Shown: positions 25,311-33,354, counted from the stretch's first letter. The stretch is 64,000 nucleotides of DNA from Odiellus spinosus (GCA_963920705.1 OY987230.1:11743320-11807319), one strand, 5' to 3'. The notes: generated by a model not told the origin, from the letters alone. Numbers and translations are program-made.

Positions 25311-25380
25311 CATCCGGGTTTCGAACCTGGTACCCAATGTATGTGAGGTAAGTGCATTAGCAGACTACGCCGTCTTCTCA
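25284..25380 (-). ncRNA. tRNA-like pol III module (SINE-like), left arm, facing outward
   Basis: Mirror copy of the module at 37327-37425. On the minus strand it has an A-box-like GGCGTAGTCTG, a perfect B box GGTTCGAAACC and a homopolymer tail of 27 bases, followed by TTTT on the transcribed strand. The tail is two bases longer than in the right arm. Confidence 0.55.
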
Positions 25381-25404
25381 TATCAACTTTAAAAATATTT
25401 TCCA

Positions 25405-25770
25405 TCCTTATCTATATTCTCGGTTCTTATCTCTGTGTACATTTATCACTGAAAGTTTAAATGATAAGGCGCCAAATCAAATGCGATTCTATAACCTATA
25501 CTGAAACCTCTTTAAGCCTTTATCGTTTTCGAATTCCGCGCGGGTTTCCTATCGTATTATCACCTATGCCAGATCTTATCTTAAAACTCATTGGAAAAAT
25601 AAATATATTTTTATATTCTTGTTTCTTATCTCTATGTTCATATATCACATGATTGAAAGTTTAAATGATAAGGCGCTAAATCAAATGTGAATCTATAACC
25701 TATACTGAAACCTCTTAAAGCCTTTATCGTTTTCGAATTTCGCGCGGTTCTCCTATCAGTAGTATCATGT
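25405..25770. repeat. Direct repeat, two copies of about 165 bp (left arm)
   Basis: Copies at about 25405-25568 and 25604-25770 share TATCTCT, GAAAGTTTAAATGATAAGGC, CTATAACCTATACTGAAACC and GCCTTTATCGTTTTCGAATT with scattered substitutions. They lie between the tRNA-like module and the first promoter. The function is unknown. The mirror copy is at 36937-37302. Confidence 0.75.
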
Positions 25771-26054
25771 TATCGACAAAAGTCTTTGCGTGTCCTATCT
25801 CAAATCACACCAGATAAATTGATGGATTTTCAAATATCTTAACAAATAACTACAAGAATTTCCCCAAGTAAACATAACTATAAATTTTAACTACAAATAT
25901 ACAATTATTTGTCTTAAACATTATAATAAATGCGGAAAAATACTCAAACAAGTTGGCGAACACCACGATATCAAATTAAAATTGGAAAGTTAGGCCTAAT
26001 TACAACGTGTATGAAAATTGAAATACACTAATGATATATACAATTAAAGCCCGT

Positions 26055-26354
26055 GGTTAAACCCTACGCGGCATTGGTAAAACGTACTTCCAAAGTTCAA
26101 GTACTGATATGACGCTTGGTAAAAACCTACGCGTCATTGGTAAAACCTATTTCACAACTCAAGTACTGATTTGACGCTGAATCGCTTGGTAAAACCCTAC
26201 GCGTCATTGGTAAAACCTATTTCACAACTTATATGACTCATATTTCTAGGTTTAAAAGCGGGTTTTATCGGGGAAATACGTTGAAACTCGTGGTAAAACC
26301 CAACACTTCTTCGAGAAAACCAATTTCTCAACTGATATGACACCTATTTTAGAG
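26055..26354 (+). promoter_or_regulatory. Promoter-proximal tandem repeats upstream of the PC4-like gene (left arm)
   Basis: Four diverged units of about 62-70 bp start at 26055, 26118, 26188 and 26292. Each begins GGTAAAACCCTACGCGTCATT or a variant and ends near ACTGATATGAC. The last abuts the TATA box. One unit contains an AP-1/bZIP-type TGACTCA (26234-26240). The arrangement looks like an upstream activating region. The mirror copy is at 36353-36652. Confidence 0.6.
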
Positions 26355-26361
26355 TATAAAA
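26355..26361 (+). promoter_or_regulatory. TATA box of the PC4-like gene (left arm)
   Basis: TATAAAA lies about 75 bases before a consensus donor. A transcription start near 26385 would give a 5' leader of about 50 bases with no upstream ATG. Mirror at 36346-36352. Confidence 0.65.
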
Positions 26362-26435
26362 GCTAGGATATATTTTAGATAAGTCATTTAAAGCTGCCAT
26401 CAACCGTATTCAAGTCATCCACAAGAACACTAAAA

Positions 26436-27309
26436 ATGTAAGTAGCATTTTACTCTAAAATTAACTTATAAATTATTTGTGCCACCCTAAATAACTTGGA
26501 AATTATTAACCTAACCCTAAATAACTTTGAAATTTTCACTGTCCTCTTAAATAACTTAGTAATTTTTATTCCTGACATCTTATTATTAGTATAAAACCTC
26601 AATTAACTTAGCCGTTTCTATCATTTACAGGGACAACACGAACGTATTCGAAATCTCATCGAGAAAATCGGTCACAGTTACTCCCGAATGTGAAATTAGA
26701 CTTGGATTTACTGATGGATCCACTGGAATTAATCTCAGCGAGGATGAGTACTTTCAAATATACCGAATGAGGGAAGAAATCACGCAATACTTCCAAAACG
26801 AGGGTGCAAGTCCTTCGTCAGTTTTCTTGGAAGGGTCAAACAATAAACGGGTGGAACTCAAGTCATACCAGGACCGGAAGATGCTTATTATCCGTGAAAT
26901 GACGACGGGAAACGGGAAGAACTATGGGATGTTATTTCCCACTAAAAATGGATTCGCCATCGGAGGAGTTCTATGGGAGAAACTCTTGGAAAAGCATCAA
27001 CAAGTTGAAATCATGCTTAACGAAACTAAGAAAGTCTACCAAGCTATAAAGGACATAGTAGTTTCACAGCTAACGGAACTTATTAAAAACTCGTGTAACG
27101 GGTGTCTCATTGACCATCCATCGCAATTACAGCACGATTGTTTAACCTATGATTGGGCTGAGCGTGTAGAAATGAATTTTTCAACTGCGATTAATAATTT
27201 AAATATCCAATTAATTACTGAAATTTTTAATAATTCAACTTTTTTAAGTTTCGAATTTTGTAAGCAAATGGTGACTAGAATTATTTGCATTTCGAAACAA
27301 TATTTGTAA
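26436..27309 (+). CDS. Spliced gene for a two-domain PC4-like ssDNA-binding protein (left arm)
   Basis: Exon 1 ends AAAAAT at 26437, before donor GTAAGT. The intron is 26438-26630 and ends TTTACAG. Exon 2 starts GGACAAC. Splicing joins AT and G into the start codon and opens an uninterrupted frame of 226 residues, longer than the 180-residue frame from the internal ATG at 26767. Residues about 66-122 match the PC4/Sub1 coactivator pattern: a basic strand (NKRVELKSY), a central strand plus IREM, a GNGK turn, then NGFAIGGVLWEKL before a helix. Residues about 7-47 have the same order (RKSVTV, DGSTGINL, EDEYFQIY), suggesting a tandem duplicate. Known PC4 domains bind single-stranded DNA and act in transcription, repair or replication. 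The C-terminal half is helical, with cysteines CNGC (about 155-158). AATAAA follows at 27316. This copy has Ile at residue 87; the other arm has Asn. The assignment is by motif, not by search. Confidence 0.7.
26438..26630 (+). other. Intron splitting the ATG of the PC4-like gene (left arm)
   Basis: A 193-base AT-rich intron with donor GTAAGT and acceptor TTTACAG. It contains repeated TAAATAACTT words (about 26488-26555). It interrupts the start codon between its second and third base, so unspliced RNA cannot start at this ATG. Mirror at 36077-36269. Confidence 0.7.
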
Positions 27310-27470
27310 ATACAAAATAAAATTCCGAATTTCAAACTGTTAAATATGACATTTCTTAATATTGATATCAAAAGTAGGCAAATAAAACTTTCATATTCTG
27401 TTCATATCAAATGGGTAAGGATAATTTCCCCAGAGTGGAAAGGGTGAGAAAAAGGACTTAGAATTAATCA

Positions 27471-27566
27471 GTGACTCATTGTTTAATTATCAAAGTTTAA
27501 GTTCTCACCAAGCATCATCATCTCTTCCGGTAATACTAAAAGTCTTTAACTTAAGTTAGTTACATT
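27471..27566 (+). promoter_or_regulatory. Promoter region of the C2H2 gene (left arm)
   Basis: GTGACTCATTGTTTAA at 27471-27486 differs at one base of sixteen from GTGACTCATGGTTTAA ahead of the next TATA promoter (28956-28971). Both contain TGACTCA and are followed by an ATCATCA start-like sequence. No canonical TATA box is seen here; TTTAAG stands in the equivalent place. Mirror at 35141-35236. Confidence 0.5.
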
Positions 27567-28238
27567 ATGGTCATCTGTCGCAATTGTGGGGCTAAGTTTT
27601 CCCAAGTTGGAAGATTACTTCAACATGCTCGAGAAAAACACGAGTATGAAGAATTCCCGTGTAAATTTTGCAACGTATACTTCACAAAGAAGGAGCACCT
27701 CACCATCCATAGTCTATCCCGCCATAAGGAAGAAACGAGTCGTGAATCCATCCTGAAACGAGCTCGATCCATGGAATCTATCGAGAACGTTAAGAAGACG
27801 AAGATGAACGAGACTACATCCCAGACTATCGCCATAATCGCATCTATCAACGATGTCCCGTCATCCTCCAGCGATGTCCCGTCCACTTCTACCGATGGTC
27901 CATCATCACCCAACGATGTCTTATCACCTTCCAACGATGTCCCGATCACTTCAGCTGATGGTCCGTCCGTCCCCAACGTAGCTCCAGACGTTTCATTTAC
28001 CACATCATCAAACATCCAACCCACTGAGAACCTTAACAACGACAGGAAGAATTTACATCAACCCTTCCGGCTATATGTATGTGCGAAGAACGAAATTTAT
28101 TCGATGTCGGGTCGTGAATTATCACTCCACGATATATATAAAAATACTGTCAACATTCATCGTCCAAGACTTGGAAGAAATATTCGTAAAAAGTACAGTG
28201 GAGTATTACGAAGATTTTATAGATGTATACGAGGATGA
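27567..28238 (+). CDS. Two-finger C2H2 zinc-finger protein, 223 aa (left arm)
   Basis: Starts at the first ATG after the promoter region. Two adjacent classical fingers fill the N-terminus: C4, C7, H20, H25 and C32, C35, H48, H53, both C-X2-C-X12-H-X4-H. A basic stretch (KRARS, about residue 64) follows. A Ser/Pro/Asp-rich linker (about 94-141) is built from repeats of (S/T)xxD(V/G)PS, encoded by an in-frame minisatellite with a 24-base period. The C-terminus is basic (RLGRNIRKKY). It is probably a nuclear DNA-binding protein encoded by the element. The last 164 bases overlap the frame at 28075 in the +1 direction, so the natural product may continue into that frame by frameshifting or splicing. 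The antisense 139-aa frame is a shadow of the linker. No ortholog is recognised. Confidence 0.75.
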   Translation: MVICRNCGAKFSQVGRLLQHAREKHEYEEFPCKFCNVYFTKKEHLTIHSLSRHKEETSRESILKRARSMESIENVKKTKMNETTSQTIAIIASINDVPSSSSDVPSTSTDGPSSPNDVLSPSNDVPITSADGPSVPNVAPDVSFTTSSNIQPTENLNNDRKNLHQPFRLYVCAKNEIYSMSGRELSLHDIYKNTVNIHRPRLGRNIRKKYSGVLRRFYRCIRG

Positions 28239-28716
28239 TGAGGACGAGTGGGATGACGTGCTGAATGATTCCTTAAACATAATTATAGATCCGAGCGTCA
28301 AGTTATCATGGTTTCAATACAATAGAGTGTTGAACACAGAATACAGTGACCCACCCCCATACTTCATAACAGGTAATCACATTATCACATCGTACTATTC
28401 GGTGCGTAGGAAATATTTCGAGAAGTATCGAAGATTACGTATGTGTAGCGATTGCTTCCAGCTTGAAGGCGTTATATCTTCCGAAGACGACGTTGATCAC
28501 ATTCAATACCACGGATACATAAACCCCGAAAACGTAGGAGAAATAGTCACCAACGTGTTTGCTACATGGTGTAACAATTGTTTACGTACGCCCTTATTTA
28601 AATTTTTGGATGATGTACGTTGTAAAGTATTAACTAAGTTTCATGTTGATAAAATTAATTTATTTACTACCGAAGAGAATGACGACGTACGAACGGTTAT
28701 AAAACGTAGCAAATAA
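28075..28716 (+). CDS. Acidic CxxC-CxxC protein in the +1 frame, up to 213 aa (left arm)
   Basis: An open frame of 213 codons overlapping the C2H2 gene by 164 bases, one base forward. It has an acidic block (VYEDDEDEWDDVLND, residues 51-65), then an aromatic-rich segment, then two cysteine pairs, C124-x-x-C127 and C166-x-x-C169, spaced like a zinc ribbon. The first 30 residues after its ATG look poor. Strong coding character begins near QDLEEIF (31-37), so translation may enter by a +1 frameshift or a short intron from the C2H2 frame instead of at this ATG. The TAA stop sits within an AATAAA (28712-28717), and another AATAAA lies at 28773. The function is unknown. Both arms carry the same frame arrangement. 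Confidence 0.6.
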   Translation: MYVRRTKFIRCRVVNYHSTIYIKILSTFIVQDLEEIFVKSTVEYYEDFIDVYEDDEDEWDDVLNDSLNIIIDPSVKLSWFQYNRVLNTEYSDPPPYFITGNHIITSYYSVRRKYFEKYRRLRMCSDCFQLEGVISSEDDVDHIQYHGYINPENVGEIVTNVFATWCNNCLRTPLFKFLDDVRCKVLTKFHVDKINLFTTEENDDVRTVIKRSK

Positions 28717-28955
28717 ATTTGCCATTTTCATGTATAATTTTCATATGTATAATCAATAATAGTGTTTAATTCAATAAAATGGGATATATTAATCTTTCTA
28801 CTGAAAATCTCTTATTTTTTTCTAACTTCACCATCCTACGAACATTATCACGTTTATCTCTACAAATATTTACTTATAACGAGAAAAGTTTCTTTCCTTT
28901 CATCATTTAAAAATAAACAAGATTCAACTCAAACGTTGTTTCCCCATCTTAATCG

Positions 28956-29094
28956 GTGACTCATGGTTTAAGGTAATAGGAGGGTATAAATAGTGAATTT
29001 TTCAAATCCTAATCATCACAACCTACAACCCCATCCTCGTCAAAAGGAAGAGAAAAAATAAATCTTCACCTCCATCTCCAGAAAATTTCTATCG
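28956..29094 (+). promoter_or_regulatory. TATA promoter and first exon of an unassigned transcript (left arm)
   Basis: TGACTCA (28957-28963), then TATAAATA (28985-28992), then an ATCATCACA start-like sequence about 30 bases on. A leader without ATG reaches a strong donor, ATCG|GTAAGC (donor at 29095). The spacing is like the PC4-like gene promoter. No downstream coding exon on this strand was recognised, and the transcript would run antisense to the 89-aa frame. It may be non-coding, or its coding exon may be small. Mirror at 33613-33751. Confidence 0.5.
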
Positions 29095-29106
29095 GTAAGC
29101 ATGAAA

Positions 29107-29352
29107 TATATTTTAACGCTGTTAAAATAGGTATTTACGTTAACTCTTAGTTGAAATATAAAATAGCTTTCTACACTAAACTTTAGTTTAAATATAAAAC
29201 AATATATTTTAACGTAGTATTTAAAGTAGTTATCTTCGCTAACCTTTAGTTTAAATTTAAAATAGTTTTCCACGCTAAACTCTAGTTTAAATATACAATA
29301 GTCTTCTACGTTAACCTATAGTTTAAATATAAAATAGATATCTACGTTAATC
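29107..29352. repeat. Tandem repeats of about 42 bp after the splice donor (left arm)
   Basis: Five to six diverged units containing (A/T)ACGTTAAC and TAGTTTAAATATAAAATAG. They lie inside the predicted intron that begins at 29095. The 77-aa frame on the other strand is repeat-driven and starts at GTG. Mirror at 33355-33600. Confidence 0.75.
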
Positions 29353-29418
29353 TTTAGATAGGGTATAGAAATTGATTCATAGTATTCCCAAGTCAATCCA
29401 TATTTAGTTGAGAATTCA

Positions 29419-29688
29419 TTATTGGGCATCAATTAGAGCGTATAGTTCAACTTTTTCAAAATCGTTATTTATCTCCAAAGTGATCATATATTTTGTCTTT
29501 AGATCAATCAACAATAGCCGAATGATGTGAAGTACCCCGCAATTATCAACTCTCTTGCCCGAGATGTGATAACGATCTCGCGTCAGTTCCAGCTCTCGGG
29601 AAACTGCTACACTTTTACATGTCCCGTGATTGCTTTCAACATAGGAAGTGTGTATTGATTCAACAAAAGAAGTATTACCGTCCGTCAT
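29419..29688 (-). CDS. Small outward-facing frame, 89 aa (left arm)
   Basis: Mirror copy of 33019-33288, transcribed from the centre toward the left end and therefore convergent with the C2H2 gene. The first in-frame ATG gives 89 residues; the longer 135-residue frame begins at TTG in AT-rich DNA and is not preferred. The sequence is polar at the start (MTDGNTSFVESIH), has a basic middle (RELELTRDRYHISGKRV), then a hydrophobic stretch (GVLHIIRLLLIDL, residues 51-63) too short to be a sure membrane span. No family is recognised. Codon use is balanced, unlike flanking AT DNA, which supports a real gene. Confidence 0.45.
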   Translation of the reverse strand: MTDGNTSFVESIHTSYVESNHGTCKSVAVSRELELTRDRYHISGKRVDNCGVLHIIRLLLIDLKTKYMITLEINNDFEKVELYALIDAQ

Positions 29689-29974
29689 TATCGAGTGAAC
29701 AGGCAGTAATGCCTGATGAGCGTTGTTCTGCCGGTGGTGTTCAGAGTTTAAAATATACGATAAAAAATATTTGTGATTGCATAAAAATAAATTGTTAATT
29801 AAAATTTTTATAGTAAATGAATCCAATCTCTGAAATTATTTATACTTAAGCCTACTATATTTAGTAAAGCCTACAAATAACGTCGGATATCTAAGTTAGC
29901 CTATACCAATCTAGGATATATATATATATGACAATATTCAAGCTAATCGAAATAGAATAATAAAGGGGTATTAT

Positions 29975-31255
29975 GAAATTGTTCGAGATAAATGAGTAAA
30001 AATGACTAAACACCGTCATAAAATGTCCAATCGTCGAGAAAAAATCGTGTGAAAAAGACGAAAAATCTCAATCTTTAAGCGTGACACAAATTAAAGGCGC
30101 AAGAAACGTCTAAGTATCGGGAGAGTCTAACTAACTAGATTAAGTAACAAAGACGGAAGTGTAAGCGTCGAACGAATTGATAAAAATTGTAAATAGAAAA
30201 TATGATAAATCAAACTGAAAAAAAGTACGTTGAAATTGATTAGCGGTGGGACAAATTAATTAAACCGTGAAAAACGTCTAAATATCGATAGAAGATAATA
30301 AGGTTGTGAAAGAAAATTGTTAATGTAATGAAAACATCAAAGACGCAGATAATTGATTGAAACCGGTGTAATATATTAAAAAGACGGGAGTAAAATTGTC
30401 TAAAGACGCAGATAAATAATTGAAACCGGTGTAATATATTAAAAAGACGGGAGTAAAATTGTCTAAGAGCCGTCATAAAATGTATAAGCGTCGAACAAAG
30501 TGATCTAAAATTAGGGAAAACGATAAAAATGTTTAAGTAGTGAAATAGTTTAACAAAGTTGGAAGATAAAACGTCCAAGTGTCGGGAAAATAACGAAGAT
30601 GCGGATATTAATGTCGGAGACTCAAAACTAAATAGGAAAGGAGAGGGATTTTAATATTGAAATACCGAAAGAAGTTAACACTTGATTCGTAAAAATACAA
30701 TGTTTCTGTAAAATAACAGATACTCGACAAAAGCATTATTACTCTTTGGGTTAGTTTCTTGTACGTATTTTCTACGAATACTATGCCGCGACGTGATGAT
30801 AATTTAACCGCGCGTGTTTAAAATTTGAATCGCACACGTGAACCGCTTAACATAGAGATAAGCAAAAACACGACTACAGTTTCTGGAACGTTTTTAGCAA
30901 GGCTCAATCGTAAAAAGAAGCAAAATCCGCTTTCAACCTTTTCACCAGTATACGATAAAACGACGAAAAATTTGTTTATTCGGTAAAACAAATTAACATA
31001 ACCGTGAAAAAAGTCTAAATATTGGAGAAGTTAATATAAAGCGGAATGAAACGTCTAAGTTTCGGCATAAACAACAGCAATGTCGAAGAAGCGAAACAAA
31101 ATAACAGGTCTAAATCAAGGGAGAAATTAACAAAGACGTAAGAAAAACATCTAATTAACGCGATAAGGAAGCAAAGACGGGAATGAAAATGTGAAGGTAC
31201 GTCATAAAATATCCAAGTGTCGATTCAAATTAACAAAATCGTGGGTAAAATTGTA
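29975..31255. repeat. Iteron-like degenerate repeats of about 37 bp (left arm)
   Basis: About 1.3 kb built from diverged units with the words AAACGTCTAAGTATCGGGA, ATTAACAAAGACG and CGTCATAAAATGTCCAAGTG. Two consecutive 66-base copies near 30346-30475 (GAAACCGGTGTAATATATTA) are nearly identical. Such arrays next to a hairpin or origin resemble iterons or viral homologous regions, but the role here is inference. The 112-aa frame in it is a product of the repeats. Mirror at 31452-32732. Confidence 0.65.
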
Positions 31256-31284
31256 TTTGTCACCATCCTCATCGTCGACGATTC

Positions 31285-31298
31285 TAACCTAACCTAAC
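31285..31298 (-). repeat. Three TTAGG units beside the centre (left arm)
   Basis: TAACCTAACCTAAC, which reads as TTAGG telomere-type repeats on the minus strand, 36 bases from the end of the left arm. Mirror copy on the plus strand at 31409-31422. Too short to prove telomeric origin. Confidence 0.5.
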
Positions 31299-31326
31299 TT
31301 CGCGAAATTACATCAGGATGAATGGC

Positions 31327-31380
31327 GGGGCGCCGTCAACTCCTTGGCGATCCGCCAAGGAGATTGAAAAGAGGCGCCCC
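31327..31380. repeat. Central imperfect hairpin of the giant palindrome
   Basis: Outer stem GGGGCGCC/GGCGCCCC (31327-31334 and 31373-31380). An unequal internal bubble follows (5 bases GTCAA on the left, 10 bases ATTGAAAAGA on the right), then a 10-bp inner stem CTCCTTGGCG/CGCCAAGGAG (31340-31349 and 31353-31362) around the 3-base loop ATC. Unequal bubbles in terminal hairpins are a known feature of hairpin-ended viral genomes. The GC content is far above that of the arms. Confidence 0.85.
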
Positions 31381-31408
31381 GCCATTCATCCTGATGTAAT
31401 TTCGCGAA

Positions 31409-31422
31409 GTTAGGTTAGGTTA
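31409..31422 (+). repeat. Three TTAGG units beside the centre (right arm)
   Basis: Mirror of 31285-31298: GTTAGGTTAGGTTA on the plus strand. Confidence 0.5.
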
Positions 31423-31451
31423 GAATCGTCGACGATGAGGATGGTGACAAA

Positions 31452-32732
31452 TACAATTTTACCCACGATTTTGTTAATTTGAATCGACACTTGGATATTT
31501 TATGACGTACCTTCACATTTTCATTCCCGTCTTTGCTTCCTTATCGCGTTAATTAGATGTTTTTCTTACGTCTTTGTTAATTTCTCCCTTGATTTAGACC
31601 TGTTATTTTGTTTCGCTTCTTCGACATTGCTGTTGTTTATGCCGAAACTTAGACGTTTCATTCCGCTTTATATTAACTTCTCCAATATTTAGACTTTTTT
31701 CACGGTTATGTTAATTTGTTTTACCGAATAAACAAATTTTTCGTCGTTTTATCGTATACTGGTGAAAAGGTTGAAAGCGGATTTTGCTTCTTTTTACGAT
31801 TGAGCCTTGCTAAAAACGTTCCAGAAACTGTAGTCGTGTTTTTGCTTATCTCTATGTTAAGCGGTTCACGTGTGCGATTCAAATTTTAAACACGCGCGGT
31901 TAAATTATCATCACGTCGCGGCATAGTATTCGTAGAAAATACGTACAAGAAACTAACCCAAAGAGTAATAATGCTTTTGTCGAGTATCTGTTATTTTACA
32001 GAAACATTGTATTTTTACGAATCAAGTGTTAACTTCTTTCGGTATTTCAATATTAAAATCCCTCTCCTTTCCTATTTAGTTTTGAGTCTCCGACATTAAT
32101 ATCCGCATCTTCGTTATTTTCCCGACACTTGGACGTTTTATCTTCCAACTTTGTTAAACTATTTCACTACTTAAACATTTTTATCGTTTTCCCTAATTTT
32201 AGATCACTTTGTTCGACGCTTATACATTTTATGACGGCTCTTAGACAATTTTACTCCCGTCTTTTTAATATATTACACCGGTTTCAATTATTTATCTGCG
32301 TCTTTAGACAATTTTACTCCCGTCTTTTTAATATATTACACCGGTTTCAATCAATTATCTGCGTCTTTGATGTTTTCATTACATTAACAATTTTCTTTCA
32401 CAACCTTATTATCTTCTATCGATATTTAGACGTTTTTCACGGTTTAATTAATTTGTCCCACCGCTAATCAATTTCAACGTACTTTTTTTCAGTTTGATTT
32501 ATCATATTTTCTATTTACAATTTTTATCAATTCGTTCGACGCTTACACTTCCGTCTTTGTTACTTAATCTAGTTAGTTAGACTCTCCCGATACTTAGACG
32601 TTTCTTGCGCCTTTAATTTGTGTCACGCTTAAAGATTGAGATTTTTCGTCTTTTTCACACGATTTTTTCTCGACGATTGGACATTTTATGACGGTGTTTA
32701 GTCATTTTTACTCATTTATCTCGAACAATTTC
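31452..32732. repeat. Iteron-like degenerate repeats (right arm)
   Basis: Mirror of 29975-31255. The same words appear as complements, such as CCCGATACTTAGACGTTT and GACGTTTTATC. The 112-aa frame at 32129-32467 is repeat-driven. Confidence 0.65.
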
Positions 32733-33018
32733 ATAATACCCCTTTATTATTCTATTTCGATTAGCTTGAATATTGTCATATATATATATATCCTAGATTG
32801 GTATAGGCTAACTTAGATATCCGACGTTATTTGTAGGCTTTACTAAATATAGTAGGCTTAAGTATAAATAATTTCAGAGATTGGATTCATTTACTATAAA
32901 AATTTTAATTAACAATTTATTTTTATGCAATCACAAATATTTTTTATCGTATATTTTAAACTCTGAACACCACCGGCAGAACAACGCTCATCAGGCATTA
33001 CTGCCTGTTCACTCGATA

Positions 33019-33288
33019 ATGACGGACGGTAATACTTCTTTTGTTGAATCAATACACACTTCCTATGTTGAAAGCAATCACGGGACATGTAAAAGTGTAG
33101 CAGTTTCCCGAGAGCTGGAACTGACGCGAGATCGTTATCACATCTCGGGCAAGAGAGTTGATAATTGCGGGGTACTTCACATCATTCGGCTATTGTTGAT
33201 TGATCTAAAGACAAAATATATGATCACTTTGGAGATAAATAACGATTTTGAAAAAGTTGAACTATACGCTCTAATTGATGCCCAATAA
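33019..33288 (+). CDS. Small outward-facing frame, 89 aa (right arm)
   Basis: Identical to the left-arm copy at 29419-29688. Two TATA-like sequences lie upstream, GTATAAATAA (about 32861-32870) and TATATTTTA (about 32949-32957); the nearer one is well placed for the ATG at 33019. It is transcribed away from the centre, toward the convergent CxxC/C2H2 genes. No family is recognised. Confidence 0.45.
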   Translation: MTDGNTSFVESIHTSYVESNHGTCKSVAVSRELELTRDRYHISGKRVDNCGVLHIIRLLLIDLKTKYMITLEINNDFEKVELYALIDAQ

Positions 33289-33354
33289 TGAATTCTCAAC
33301 TAAATATGGATTGACTTGGGAATACTATGAATCAATTTCTATACCCTATCTAAA

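Noticed and set aside
27620..28039. 139-aa minus-strand frame (and mirror at 34668-35087)
   Set aside because: Antisense shadow of the repeat-coded linker of the C2H2 gene.
29040..29273. 77-aa frame opposite the TATA exon (and mirror at 33434-33667)
   Set aside because: Starts at GTG and consists of the 42-bp tandem repeats.
29689..29826. N-terminal extension of the 89-aa frame to 135 aa
   Set aside because: The extension begins at TTG, reads AT-rich leader sequence and would include the likely TATA region.
30240..30578. 112-aa frame in the iteron-like region (and mirror at 32129-32467)
   Set aside because: Made of translated degenerate repeats, with no domain or start support.
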